Source: Glossina fuscipes
Lineage: Eukaryota; Arthropoda; Insecta; Diptera; Glossinidae
DNA length: 64,000 bases
Assembly: GCF_014805625.2 (NCBI RefSeq)
Contig: NW_023998438.1
Span: forward strand, 62,001 to 126,000
Reading direction: 5' to 3'
Below are positions 34,053 to 46,845 of the stretch, piece by piece. A program made the position numbers and the translations under genes. How positions within the stretch are numbered: the stretch's first letter is position 1; each line of letters begins with the position of its first letter. The notes beneath the pieces were generated by a model. It was given only the letters and a program-made list of their open reading frames with translations, was not told where the DNA came from and made no database searches.

Positions 34053-35050
34053 AAAAAAAAGCATGTACACGTCTGGCAAAGAAGCACACTCACAACCAGT
34101 GCAAATCCAAGTTGCGAGTGAACCCCTGAGCCATTGCAGACATGCAAATGGTTGACAACTAATAACAGTGAACAACACCAATTAATTTTCGAATCATAGT
34201 GAGATGTTAAGTTTGCAAGCTAATTCAACTACGAAGGGTAGTTGAGAATCCAATACTAAAATTAAGTGACAGGTTTCTGGAAATAATTCTGAACCGATTG
34301 AACAGCTCATAATTGTATTTGCACTGGCTAAGCTTAATGAAGATAAAGTTTCTAAAGAAGCAATTAGAGTAATTAAAGGTTATCTCACTAAGCAATATAG
34401 GCGAATCGATAGTACCACTTATTAATTTAATTAAGAAGGGAACACCAAAAATAAATTTACGGTTCTCAAGTGATGGTACGGGTAACAGAAGCAATTTATT
34501 TTCATAAGGAAGAAGAGAGAGACAGACTTCCTTTGGGAAGGAATAGAAGGAGACCCAAGTATTGCTTTAACTAAGCAAATGTATAGACTTCTTGTAAAGT
34601 ACGTATCCTTGAGCTCTTTGGACCACATGAAACTTAGCGCGGTCCCAGCTTTACTTAAACGAAGCCCAATATGCAAATTAAAACGTAATCTTTGGCCAAA
34701 TAGAACCCAGTTGATGACCCTATATATCCATGATGAATTTTCCTTTTTATTCTTTTCGAAAGATATAAGAAAAAAAAATTAATCTAAATTTATAGGAGAG
34801 TGAAGCTTGAGTCATATGTGTAATCGGACGCAATATTAACTTGGCAGTGTTGTCTTTTATTATACACTGCGTACTGTTCGTTGATAATCGTTACACGGCC
34901 TTCCCTAGACCGAAGTCACATATTTGTGTCAGTTGGAAAGAACGTTTGTTTTACCTTCCCACTTGCCTAACTTGCCTTAGTGCAAAGGTGAAATCAGGTC
35001 CTAGTATTGAGAAAATCAAATGAGAAGAAAAATTTGCCATATTCAGGATG
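34053..35050. other. Unrecognised DNA
   Basis: About 1 kb without recognisable features. Open frames on both strands (34225-34494, 34431-34676, 34579-34782) overlap each other and show no domain. Confidence 0.5.
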
Positions 35051-35660
35051 TTCTACTCTGGACCGCTAGTGGTAGGAAGACATCAAGTTTGTGCGCACAT
35101 TTTTAACCCCCAGCAGAGGTTGATATAGGCCCACCGTTTATTATACCAATCGATTCATACTCTTTTTCTTAACTGATTCAAACACGTCTCTCCCTATGTC
35201 CACATAATGCCTGCCAGTTTACTTTGCATCCATTATACAATGGTTTTGTTTGATCATTTGAAATAAGAAGCAGTTTTAAGCCAAGGACGGATGCTGTTGA
35301 AACTAGAGTTGCTCGTGGAATTTTTACCGTCATCCTGCCTGTCCCATAGAAGAACTTCTTTAAATAAATCCTTATAAGTGACAAAATTGCGGTTAACATT
35401 TCTCGGCCAAAAGTTGGAAAAACGTAATAAATAAATCAGAGGAATTTGGATGAGATGTAGTTATATTTGCAATGTTTTCCATGCAAACTTCCTGGCAAAA
35501 AATGAGTTATTTTACATGAAAACAAGATTTAATTTTTTGTTTTGTGAAGAATAAAAATTTTTTGGTAACTCTAGAAATTCGGACCACGCTGGCTTAAGTT
35601 TTGGGTGCTTTACGTGCAAGGATTTCTCTGATAAGTAAGCATTTACTTGCTAACGTTTCC
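35051..35660 (+). mobile_element. Helentron-like family A long copy, 3' end lost
   Basis: TTCTACTCTGGACCGCTAGT is a worn start. ATCAAGTTTGTGCGCACA, TATAGGCCCACCGTTTATTA and a worn core (GTCTCTCCCTATGTCC) follow. The GGACCACGCTGGCTTAAGTT to GTGCAAGGATTTCT block (35580-35623) parallels GCACCACGTAGGTG to GCAAGGATTCTTAGG in the copy at 20978. The 3' hairpin and end are not visible. Confidence 0.65.
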
Positions 35661-36104
35661 GGGCACTTTATGATCAAGGTAAATGAGGTATTTTATTGAA
35701 CCAAGAATTTGCGAGGTACTTAATAATCGGTCTTATCCAGTTGTATCATTTTAACCTGTTCACATTTCTTGACCAAAAGCAATGACAGTTACTACGTTGG
35801 CGCTAGTAAATGAACCTGAGAAACTTTTATCGAATGGTACCATACAACTTTTCTTACAGAAAATTGTCCTTTAATTTTAGATTAAGAAAAGCGATTCGAT
35901 TCTAAATAATTTATTATGTTAAATTTGAATCCAAATTTGTAGGAAACCCTGCCATATAAGGCTCTCAGGCAGAATAAATGCTGGAAGCTTGTTTTAAGGA
36001 GCGAGAGAAAAGTTGAGTTAAAAATTGAAAACAAAACGAATAAAAACACTGTAGTGAGGCACGGTCCTCGATTACACGCTCTACACCATTTCATTAGCTA
36101 TAAT
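35661..36104. other. Unrecognised DNA
   Basis: Nothing recognised. It may include the eroded 3' end of the Helentron to the left. Confidence 0.4.
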
Positions 36105-36285
36105 TCCTCAAAATATCTCAAAGAATTTGCGACCTGTAAGTTGACCATATGAACACAACATGGAGAGACGGACAGACAAACTTATATCGATTCAGAACCA
36201 TTTTCTGTGGATCCATTCTTGGTGTTGCATAAATTTGCACAAATTTGTTATATGCTTGCAGCCTATTTGGTATAGGACATAAAAA
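36105..36285 (-). mobile_element. Helentron-like family A 5' fragment
   Basis: The inverse of the start is worn (GCCTATTTGGTATAGGACAT at 36261-36280). CATAAATTTGCACAAATTTG and GAGACGGACAGACAAAC (36162-36178) follow leftward, then TTGCGACCTGTAAGTTGACC and TCAAAATATCTCAAAGAATT. About 180 bp. Confidence 0.75.
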
Positions 36286-36502
36286 CATGTTTTTCAATAT
36301 TTTTGTTACACGCCTGGTCATCTTCTTTTTTTCTAGTGCATATCTGCTCTATAAACACAGCCATCCGAATAATTATTTATTTAGGTGTTTTAATAATAAA
36401 TAGACTTGAGATTCAATTCAATTTTTGTATTTGTTAAAAGGCAGCATTACATCGAAAGTAGATGTAAATCGCAGTAAAAAGGCACAAGAAATACGAATTA
36501 AA

Positions 36503-37200
36503 AAACATGTAAGAAAATTATATTTGGACGTGACCGAGTCGTTGTCTTAAAGAAGACTAAAAATGAGGAAAGGAACTAGATTTTTATAGCCTATAATATT
36601 GGATATTTTGTATCCTTAGAATAACAGTGAAGTTATACTTTATAGGTCACAAGCAAAAAACACGAAAAGCAAAGATATTCACAATTGTTATTGTATACGC
36701 CGGTGAGCATTGTAGGCGTGTCCTTTGTTCGGTTTAGGTAATTTTCAACTTCTTTCGCAAATTTATAGGCAACATCTTCATTTTTGCGAAGCGGAGAATG
36801 TTTATTACAGACACGACATACTTGGGAAGACGAATATACTTAGATGCAATTAGTCAAGATTTTATATAGTTTATGGGGCTTTGAAAATTTATTGAAAAAA
36901 AGAAAATTAGTTTTTGATACCCTACTGGGTAGACATTGTTTATTTTTTCCATTTTTGTGCAAATACTATAGCAAAAGAGCAATTTTTTATTCCTTTTAAA
37001 GAGCAGAGTTGTTCTCAGTTTACGTAGTAGTAGATTTGGCCCATTTTCAATATCAACCTGCGTAAGAGTTTCATTTTAGAGGCCGGGAGAATGTTTACAA
37101 CCGACATTACACACTACACAGACAGACAGACGTGATTAAATCGGGTCAGAATTTTATGCTGATGAAGAATATATATAATTCTTTCTGGGAGTTGCATATA
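36503..37200 (-). mobile_element. Helentron-like family B copy, 5' end lost
   Basis: The left end ACATGTAAGAAAATTATATT (36503-36522) is the inverse of ATAATTTTCTTAC-TGT. It is followed by GGACGTGACCGAGT, one arm of the hairpin with its loop. A second module is near 36815-36835 and the first module CAGACAGACAGACG at 37119-37132, then GTCAGAATTTTATGCTGATG and AAGAATATATATAATTCTTT. The 5' TATACCC start is missing at the right. Confidence 0.8.
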
Positions 37201-38309
37201 TATGTATAAAAAACTTCGGAGGTTTACTAGATCGATTGAGACTACGTAAATAATAAAATTTTTTTAGAAAATAGTTGTGAAAAAAGATAATTTTTTTTTC
37301 TTTTCCCTTTGAACTTCCTTTGAGTTTTTCCTTAACGTTACAAAAAGGCTGAATAATTTCGTATATTGTCGCTTACATTAGTAATGGGAAGTAGATGCGA
37401 GTAAATGCGACTATTCAATTGAATATAAAGTGACAATGACACAAATTTTCATATGAAAATCATTTACGCACGGATCGACGGCGTACGCTCTATTAAGAAA
37501 GAGCAACAAGATGTGCGCGTTAGATTTTATTAAAACACTTTATAGATATTAATAAAAATACATGTACTACGTTCGAAAGTAATGTGTGCTCATAATGTGT
37601 AATACGCCACATATATAAATATATTTATTCATTTTTTTTATTTTTTTTTATTTTTCTTTTTTTATTTCGCATTCTATTTATACATACATAGCTCTAGGGG
37701 TAAATGGAAACAATTATATATATTGCATTTAGATTTGTATTTGTATAATTGTATTTTAAATCGATAAAGTAGAGAGAAGGTCAAATTATTACACAATAGT
37801 TCCCTACTCTAAAAATAATTGCATTGTTTTAAAGTAGGTCTTCTTTTATTCTTTCAAAAAATTGTTTTTGAAATTATTTGCATAAACTATGCTGCCTTAC
37901 TCTATTACTGTTACTATTGGGACGTTGAATAAGTTCCCTGATGTTTTTCAAATGAACAAAATGCTTAATACATTAAATGAAACTAGAACTTTTGTGTTTT
38001 GAACTAATTTCTTTGAGCTTTATGTAAAACGATTAGCTATTCTATTGAATTCTAAAGTTAAAAAAAAGGAGAAAACGCATAACGCTTGGTAAGTAATAGA
38101 TGCTTTACGACATCCAAAGCGTAACAACAAAACAGTATCGATGAGACGGCTGAACATCGATGGCTTACTCTTTTAATTGGTTGCAGTGTGCTATGAGTGA
38201 GTAGCTCCAATCAAATGAAATTATTATTAAGAAGAGAGAGTCATCAACAATAATCGGTTCAAAAGAGCCGAAATGTGGTCGCAATAAATATATTTTTAAA
38301 GATGACCAA
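37201..38309. other. Unrecognised AT-rich DNA
   Basis: T-rich tracts near 37630-37665. No gene or element recognised. Confidence 0.5.
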
Positions 38310-38480
38310 TCACTCAGGAGACATCTCCTATACGTGCAAAACGCTGTCGATCAAAAAAAAGGAAAGGAAAAAAAGAGACAGAGAGGCGATGGCCGCAGCC
38401 TAGTGAGTGTGTGCCTAATCGGTAAGTGCTATGCCTTTGCCATCTAATTTGCCAAAGGTTACCATGTCTTAAATTCTCAA
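38310..38480 (-). mobile_element. tRNA-derived SINE copy, head worn
   Basis: On the plus strand CAGGAGACATCTCCTATACG and TGCAAAACGC (38313-38343) are the inverse of the SINE tail. GGCGATGGCCGCAGCCTAGT and AATCGGTAAGTGCTATGCC further right are the inverse of the body (compare GCCACCACC and TCACTTACCGATTTGCC at 27447-27490). A and B boxes are not legible. Confidence 0.5.
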
Positions 38481-38871
38481 CGCTATGACGTTCGCCCAGC
38501 GCTGGTCTGAAATGTGCTGCTCTCTCGTTTACAGAACACTACCTTTTATGATTAGCCTTGGTTCCAATCAATGGCCTGCTGTGTCGCATGGATCCATTCG
38601 TATGAAAATGCCTCAAAGTATTTCTTCACGTGTGTAGTTTCAAAAGCGCAGAATCTCAATGAGAAATTCAGACACTAGCTGAAAAAGGGGGGAAGTAGTT
38701 GTCTAATGATCGCCATTCTGCTACCAGTTATCTACTAGCGCTTCTACTTCTAAGCTAAAAATATGCTATGATGCTCTACTACCAAATTGTTACCACTCTA
38801 TCGTTACTACTAATTATATGGTTGATGCTACTACTGCGCAACTATTATTCTATCTGTACTATTATTACAGT
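38481..38871. other. Unrecognised DNA
   Basis: CTAC/TTACTACTA-type degenerate simple sequence near 38740-38860. Nothing else recognised. Confidence 0.45.
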
Positions 38872-39789
38872 CCTACCCAAGGATGAGGAGTATATTTATT
38901 TTCTCAAAACTTGCATCGCCCTGCCGGACGCTTCGCAGAACCTCCCAAAAGTATATATATATTCTTGGTCAGCATCAAGTTCTGAATAGATCTAAGTACG
39001 TCCGCCTATTCGTCCGTCTGTGTTATTTCTGTTGGAAACATTCCGTGGCCGCAAAAATGAAGCTTTAGACTTCACATTAAGCAGAAGCACTGCAAGTTCT
39101 TGCAAGCAGATTGGTATTGAAAATCGATTAAAAGACACGCCTATCGTACAACATAAACGGAGAACATCTCTGTTTTGCGATAGAATCAACGAATTTTTTC
39201 TTCTTGTTACTTATTAATAAACTTCAGCAAATACATCTACGAAAAAGTATGGGCGACCTGTGCGGAAACGGGAAAAATTAACCTCGTCCAACTCATATTA
39301 TAAAGTACAAAAATTTCACTTTTTTTTTCAATACCTTCATAATGGACAGCAGCAAGCTTCAAAAACCCTATAAACTAAATAAATTGTAACCCAGTTTTAA
39401 ATTCGAAACGTATTTGCCCATCTGTCCGCCTGCGCAACTGCGTAGGATCTGCGAGAAACATTCTTCCGCTTGCAAAAATGAAAATATCACCCAAAAATTT
39501 GCACAAGAATTTGATAATGACCTAAGCCGGTCAAAGAACACTCTTGCAACGCCTACACACTTATACAACAAAAACTGTCACCACCTTTGCTATCCGTGTT
39601 TTTTTCTTGCTACTCATATACCATATAAATTTTCACTTTTATTCTCAGAATAGAAGAGATCAGCCGCGCCCATTCAATATTACAAAGTATGTAAATTTAT
39701 TTCTCTTCTTTTTCTTCAGTTCCTTTTAGAATAGTTGTAATGGGCTTAAAAGATTCGGTCAACACTGCCTACAATTTTCTTAACTGTTG
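38872..39789 (+). mobile_element. Helentron-like family B copy, full length
   Basis: Start TCCTACCCAAGGATGAGGAG and TATATTTATTTTCTCAAAAC, then AAGTATATATATATTCTTGG and TCAGCATCAAGTTCTGAATA, with modules CGTCCGCCTATTCGTCCGTC (38999-39018) and CCCATCTGTCCGCCTGCGC (39416-39434). Near the 3' end are GTAATGGGCTTAAAAGATTC, a worn hairpin (GGTCAACACTGCC), and ACAATTTTCTTAACTGTT. Several small frames at 38768-39729 lie within it and are not genes. Confidence 0.85.
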
Positions 39790-42700
39790 TACATTATTTT
39801 TCGTAACCACCTTAACGATGACGCGCTACTAATTAATGACTCAACGAACAAAGACGAAATCCGTATCACTTGAGGTAAGGGCAAGAAGATCTATCTTTCA
39901 GTGTCGTTTGCAAAAATTCTGAACAAGTAATTCAACTTGTTTATCATATGAGTACAACTTTACATAATCAATTTGACTTATGTGCGTGGAATGCGTTGGA
40001 CTGTGATGACATCTGGCGGAGAAGGGCGTTCGAAATACAAGTAGAATTTGCTTATCGCCCTCATTTTTATTTATATGTAAGCGACATAAACCCTATGATA
40101 AACATATGTTTATTTTTATTTTCTTTGCTGGGTTTTTTGCTATTAATTAGTGCTGCACATGTTAGAAGCATTGTATGTCTAGAGAGAGATAGAAAGTGAG
40201 ACATTTTATATATTCTTCGACTAAACACTCTATATAGGTACGATCACTTATGCTCGAAATGTACTGACTCTGACCGACACCGACTTGGTAACCGCGACTC
40301 GTCTATTCGGTTGCAAGAGGTATTTCGGAGTTGTAATATTTTCATTCGATTTTGTTACTTTCTACACTTTCTTTAACCATAAATCGACTTAGCATGTTTC
40401 AAAGGTGAGGCAACCGTGGCCTATATTACTTAAAAGCCATGTTAGAGCTTTGGAGATTATTTCAAAATACGGATCACAGAAACTTGGGTACTGCGTAAAC
40501 TTTATGCTTATGGTAAAAAAAAGCAAGGCTGTGTAAACTTATTTATCGGATCTCGTACGTTCTTGTACCCGCAATTGTGTAAAGCTGTTAATGATTGATT
40601 ATTGGCGATTGACCTTGACCTACTTTTTTATAAGTTTTTTCTTATCTTTGTTTCTGTTTTTTATTTGTTTTTTTTATTATTAATTCAATTCAATGAAAAT
40701 TTATTTTTAATGAAAAACGAACGTATTAAGCGATGGCACTGACAACGGACCTCATGTCATTTTGCTTTAATTTAAGTTTATCTTAGAGTTGTGAGCAATT
40801 TCAGCGCAGTTCTAATTACAGATAACCGCATTTGTATTAATATATATACATAAACACATGCATATATATATAAATATATACATGTGTATATATATATATA
40901 TATATATAAAACCGCAACATTATGACAAAATTAGATACAAGTTGATGTTCGAGAGCATATCAAAATCAAAATGAATTAATTTCAATTTGAGATGAACATC
41001 GTGAACATTGAATGTGTTATTTGTGCATGTATATGTCTCACTGTAAAATATACTTAAATGGATTATAACGAATTTTGAGGGCCACACAACAAATATATAT
41101 ATATTTATATGTATTGTTTGCAAGTTAAACAAATCTCTTCTTTTTTTTTCTCCTTCTCACCTTTGTGCCTGAAAGCAAAAGAAGGAAGACTAATAGAATA
41201 GTGGCTTTTTTGCGAAAAGTATTTATCACGAAATTGATTGAAATGCTTAACTTTCAGTCTATGCATATATGCTCTGCGAATGTAAAAATAATTTTGCAGC
41301 TGTGTGTGATATTCAAAAGAATCCAATAACAACATTAACAAAGAAAAGTCATTCAAATCATTGGTCAGCTGTGGGCAAAGCAATAGTTGGTGGTTGGTGG
41401 TATCAAATTATGATAATTAAAAACAAATTGAAAATCATTGTAAATGTGCGCACACATGTCTGCATATAATAGGTACTGGCATACACGATGCAAAACAAAG
41501 GCTTGAGAGCAGAGTAACAAACGTTAGGAAAAGCAATATAATGACGCATACAAGTGCTCTAACAATATTCTCTAATTGTATTCTAAAGGCATAAACGCAA
41601 CTATGAGAAGGAAATTTCATTTGGTTTGCAACGAATTTTTTGTCACTTAAACTTTGCCATTTTCTTTTACTAGGGAGAGATATATAGAGAGAGACAGACA
41701 GAGAAAGGGAGAGAGGTTGAGACAACAGAGATAATATTGTAAAAGTTGAATACTATCTAAGCGCAGGCGTTTTATTGCGTACACATCAGCAGGTGACGCA
41801 ATTGTAATAGACTTTAGCGTTACACTAACGTGGAGGAATTCATTGCAAATAAAAGGAAGAAGAAAAGCGAGGTTCACCAAAATAAGGGGCGTGAAGTTAT
41901 ATTTTCCTATAAGGAGCAAAGATATGGAACAAACATTGCAACAGAGAACGGTTAGGCCGTTCACAAGGTTCTGTTAAATGAAGTCTGAGAAGAATTTAAA
42001 TCAAGATGTAATTAAAACACAACTTTACCGGAAGTTTTTCGAAAAATAATATAAAAAAAAACATGTCTTTAAGTTGATTAGTTAATTATATAATCAAAAC
42101 TTGTTTAAGTTAATTAGTTAAAATATTATATGAAAAAATCTTTATACTAGTTAAACGTACGACTGAGAACTGAATATAGGAAAGATTATTGATTGATTGA
42201 TTGTGGATCGACGAGATATTAGTGTCGTTTTTTCGCAATACTTGGTTTGGCCCAGAGTAGCAAATTCGACTTTTGGTTTTTCTCCTACTTGACAAAAGTT
42301 CTGTTTCAACTATATTTCAATTTAAATCCTTCCGAGGATGCTTTTAACAGAATTCTGTGAACAGCGTAACAGTACGCGGTTAAAGTTTTACGTTCATGTC
42401 TTTGCTATTCATATTTAAAAATAGCTCCACACTCTTACAAAAATATATTTCATATTTAACATATGTAGTATAACAGAAATGAAAAATTTAACATAACATA
42501 ACGCTGATTAGCATGAGTCGTGAACCTGAAATACATTTGGAGGCTGAAAGTTAAATGGTTTTCCCAGTTGTATGTCATACTATCAATTTATTGAGTATGT
42601 TATGTTACATTAAAATTATATCCAAATAACATTACAGAGATGTAGTGAAATCGTAAAGGCAGTAAGAAGAAAATGTCAAGTTGCTTTTACCATTTTTTGG

Positions 42701-44044
42701 AGCTTTTCGATATGTTGTGAACTAAAAAAAAAAAAAATTCGAACTTGTGAGCATCTTCTGCGCAGGTCACAAAGAATTCTATTTTTTATCATATAATACA
42801 GTACGCTACACAGGAGCTTAAAAATAAAATTTTAAAGAAAAATACAAAAAAAAAATAATTTATTAATATTTTTTATATAATTTTGTTGAAAATAAGTAGT
42901 GCTAGGAAGGAGTACGTAGATATTTTATAGATCCACTAAATAATTTCAATAGACTACACCGTAAAGGATAGGTAAGAACACTTGAGGAATAGTGCGACTT
43001 GTTGATGGCTAGAGATGCACTCTGCAACAAGATTTCCCAGACGTTGCTGTAGAATGCCATGTCGGAAATGAAATATTTACTTTACTCTTTTGTGTTTGAT
43101 TGAAAAAGATTTAAAAAGTTTTTTAAAACTTTTGTTGACGATCGTAGTTTCCTATTTCCCTTTTTTTGGCGAAAATCTCTTCCTCATGAAAATCACTTTT
43201 ATTGACGTATACTTCAACTTATCAGCTATCGGTTTCCACAACTGCAAAATAATACTATTACAATATTCGCTTTTCCCGGATACAGTTCATATCACTAAAT
43301 CGTGTATAAGAAATACACTGGCACGTTTTCACTAAAAGACTCTTTTATTTACATTCAATTTGTTTTAGGTTGGGACCATTTAAATTTTACTTTGGCATTA
43401 CTCTCGACTTCTCAACTCTAATGTTCTTCTTCGACTCAAATATTCTTGTCCGACTGACTCTGCCTTCCGCAAATAGTCTAGTTATAGACATTTTTACAAA
43501 CATATTACTATTACCTATATTCATGGCTTCATTTTTAATCCGTTAAACTGCTTTTCCGCTAATCGTTTACCTTAGCCGGCAGCTGCCTGACGCGCCGCGA
43601 ATATGTACTTGGGTTTTCCCCTCCAGGGAATTTATTATTTGGAAATATCAATTAGTTGACATGAACTCGATTTGGGATTTCCTTAAAAATACATTAATTA
43701 TAGTATTGAAGTAATACATTAACAACTTACCCATAATTTAACCCATTTTTTAGCACTTTATCTTGGTTTAATATTTTCAATATAATATTTTCTTATTATT
43801 ATCATTTTATTGATTTCATTATGGTATGTACATTGGACCTAATTTTTCTCTTTACTGTAATGTTTGCTATCCCGTCTCTCGTCCGGTGCTAGTATGGCAA
43901 AAGTATTTACCCGCTCATAAATATTCCTTTCTTACTGTAACTATAGATCATCAGAGTATAGCAACTGTACCCAACAGCACTTGTTTGTTCCTCATCGTAA
44001 TTAGCAGGAGTTATGAGTGCATTATCATCATGTAGTAAACCATG
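39790..44044. other. Unrecognised DNA, about 4.3 kb
   Basis: The longest stretch here without a recognised element. Simple sequence occurs at 40840-40909 (TA-rich) and 41677-41717 (GA/CA-rich), with A-runs near 42724-42738. A 36-bp near-duplication TAAGTTGATTAGTTAA/TAAGTTAATTAGTTAA starts at 42070 and 42106. The open frames between 41105 and 41964 on the minus strand are low-complexity Ser/Leu-rich and overlap one another. No exon is recognised. Confidence 0.5.
40840..40909 (+). repeat. TA-rich microsatellite
   Basis: Interrupted TA runs with ACATG interruptions, ending in a pure TA stretch at about 40887-40908. Confidence 0.9.
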
Positions 44045-44400
44045 ATTTTTGCGAAAATTTTTTTGTAGTTTTGTTAATAACACCGTTTTCATTCATATGC
44101 AGGGTCTGGTTACGATGATTGCCTCGGAATTGAAAATGTCGGCAGTTAAGAATTGCATCTAATTGCATGTTAAACAGCATTGATTCGAGGGATATTGTCG
44201 GGGTATTATTTGCACCATTCCATTGAAAGTTTTTTTGTTCTAGTTTTCATAACTTAACAATCCTGTTTTTTGCAAAAAATTGCTATGAAAAGTTTTATTG
44301 TGATTCGGGATTGAGAAGTTTCGGTAGTTGAGAATTGTATCGAACTGAGCATTGAACAACATTGGATCTTATTCTCTCTGCAAAGCCCCAATACTTAAGT
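44045..44400 (+). repeat. 181-bp degenerate tandem duplication
   Basis: TTGAAAATGTCGGCAGTTAA then GAATTGCATCTAATTGCATG (from 44130) recurs as TTGAGAAGTTTCGGTAGTTG then AGAATTGTATCGAACTGAGC (from 44311). Upstream, TTTTTTGTAGTTTTGTTAAT matches TTTTTTGTTCTAGTTTTCAT. The offset is about 181 bp. Two diverged copies; origin unknown. Confidence 0.65.
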
Positions 44401-45029
44401 ACTTCCTTTTTTTTGTTGCGTTGTTGGTGCAACTCTGTTTTATAACCAAAATGATTTTATGGAGGTTTATGACGACTATTGTTCAGAAATATCAAATATG
44501 ATGAAAAGTCACACAACATCTGACATTAAAAAGGAATCACAAATGCTATGTCTAGTTGTAATCACTATGCGATCAAAAAATAAGAACAATTCAAACTTTT
44601 TGTTACTTACATCTATTTATTCTCCCAAAACAATTACATCGCCTTTTATTGCCTTCACAACAATCACATAATGTTCCTTGGCTCCTCCCAGTTTTAGCTT
44701 AGCGGACGGAATTCATAGTCCGCAACATAATGATAATCGAAGAGTTTTGAGCGACTTGTCTTTTGCACGATATTCACTCGTTTCTGAATCGTTTCTACAG
44801 AACCAAATCTCACCTTCCGCAATATGGCGTTTCATAGTCATTTTCTAATCTCTTTGATCAACAGAAAATTCTAAAAAAAACAACTGTTTCGTACAAAACC
44901 AAGCTCATTTGAAACACTAATGACGTTTATGATCTGAAATTTGACACAGGTATCTGCCACAATGCCACTAATTTAGGAAAAATGCATATTGATCTTACTC
45001 TTTGATCATAGTGTAATGTCATAACGCCA
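44401..45029. other. Unrecognised DNA
   Basis: No recognisable element. The 70-codon frame at 44459-44671 has no motif. Confidence 0.45.
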
Positions 45030-46110
45030 GAATACCGATGGTACAAATTTAACATAACATATTGTTTAATTTAACGTAGCGGAGTAACATAGTCGACACA
45101 TTCAAACAATAGAAAATTTATTCTAATGAAGTCAAACATTAGCAAATACGCCTTGATATAACTGATCAGTGAAAAATATTCCATAACATAACCGAATATT
45201 AACATATTTGATATAACATAGCTGAAAAGAAAAAAGTCTTAACATAAAATTACCAAAGGGCAGTAAATTTCATATAATATTGTTAGGCGAAAATGGTTAC
45301 CTTATGCAATCCAAGACACCTTGAGGTTAACATAAACGCAGAGTAGCAAATTTAATTTAACATAATCGACGAATTTAATAATCCAAGAAAGGAAGCAAGG
45401 AAGAAATTCAATGTAATTTGCTAAAATATTTAAAATACCGGATTGGATTAACAAAACTGATGCAAATTTTATAATAACATAAGCAAGTATTAAAATAAGG
45501 GATTCGGTTCACTTAACAGACGCAAATTTTGTAGTAACATAAACAAGTATTAAAATAAGGGATTCGGTTCACTTAACAGACGCAAATTTGGTAATAACAT
45601 AAGCAAATATTCAGGTAACAGATTCGGTTAAAATAACTGACGCAAATTTGTTAATAACATAACCAAGTATTAAAGTAACAGATTCGATTAACATACCTGT
45701 CGCAAATTCGGAAATAACATAAGCAAGTATTTGAAGTAAGGGATTTGGTTAACATAACTGACGCAAATTTTGTAGTAACATAAACAAGTATTAAAGTAAC
45801 AGATTCGGTTAGCAAGTATTAGTAAATTTTATAATAACATAGCCGAGTAGTAAAAAACGTATATATAAGCGAACAGTGACAAATTCCCAGTTAAGCAATC
45901 CAGCAACAAATCGAGCATAAAATAGCTAAAGGGTATTAAATTGAATGTAACGTAGTTGAAAAGCAACAAATTTAACGCAGACGAAAGGCGATAGCGTAAC
46001 CTAGCCTAAAAGCAATGAAGTTAATTTAGTCAAAAAGAGTTTAACATAATATAGCCGAAGGGAAAAAAATTTAATAAAAGTTCAAAGAGCAGTTACAATA
46101 ATATTGTATA
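45030..46110 (+). repeat. Degenerate TAACATA-rich repeat region
   Basis: The motif TTAACATAACATAGCCGAA-like recurs in many imperfect forms with AGCAACAAATTTAA-like partners (for example AACATAACCGAATATTAACA near 45184, GATATAACATAGCTGAAAAG near 45209, AACATAATATAGCCGAAGGG near 46044). Spacing is irregular on the flanks and regular in the middle, where it becomes the 60-bp array listed next. It looks like an old satellite-like block rather than a transposon. Confidence 0.65.
45420..45860 (+). repeat. 60-bp minisatellite, about seven units
   Basis: The motif ATAACATAA(G/A)CAAGTATT recurs at 45475, 45535, 45595, 45655, 45715 and 45776, spaced 60 bp (one spacing is 61). Each unit contains GATTCGGTTNACNTAACTGA-like and CGCAAATTTNGTAATAACAT-like halves. 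Units around 45481 and 45541 are nearly identical, the outer ones more diverged, as expected from unequal exchange in the centre of an array. Confidence 0.9.
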
Positions 46111-46394
46111 TGAAATAATTGTCGAATTAAAGTTTTTTTTACTTTTTGGAAATAGGAAAATTTTTTAAAGTTTATTAGATCAACTTTTAAGTTGTAACAC
46201 TATTTTCATATTAAATTATTTTCCTTATCTGCTTTATCTGGTTTGATAAATTTAACATACCCTTGCGGTAGGTAAGATGAAGAGAAAATAAAAGAAAAAC
46301 AAAATATCACAGATTACAAGAGCTTGAGCTAAAGTGGCAAAAGTAACAGCGTTATATGAAAGCGATGGCGTATGTTGTATGCATGTACGGTAGA

Positions 46395-46395
<1 letters not shown>

Positions 46396-46424
<29 letters not shown>
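46396..46424 (+). repeat. AAT trinucleotide microsatellite
   Basis: About nine AAT units followed by AAC. Confidence 0.95.
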
Positions 46425-46425
<1 letters not shown>

Positions 46426-46779
46426 ACAGCATACACACAACCTCAACGGTTACATTTATATTTATATATATATATATGTATATATACCGCTGTATCTACA
46501 TCTAGATTTTTGAGCGTGTGTATAAGTGCATGTGTGTACCTTGTGTTATTATTATTGTTTCGTTTGTTGTTTGAACTGAATCATAACCCACTAACCCACT
46601 TTTTTCCTGGTAAAGTATGTATTGAAAAATATAATAAAAATAAGATAAATTTCCATGTATATAAGAGCATATGGGTGCGTATATGTGTGTTTGCGATCTG
46701 CATATACACATGCAGTGCAGTGGACATACCCATAAAATGCACAGCTGCACAAGTGCCAGTATATGGCAATCATCATCCT

Positions 46780-46845
46780 CATCATCAACGACAAAAACAG
46801 CAACAGAAACAGCAACAGTAACAATAACAACAACAATATTCATTT
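46780..46845 (+). repeat. CAA/CAG-type trinucleotide repeat
   Basis: Degenerate CAA, CAG and ACA triplets with interruptions. In one frame it encodes a Gln-rich tail. Confidence 0.8.

Noticed and set aside
46372..46821. 149-codon plus-strand open frame ending in His/Gln residues
   Set aside because: It begins in an AAT microsatellite (Ile run) and ends in CAT/CAA/CAG simple sequence. Three minus-strand frames overlap it. No domain is seen.
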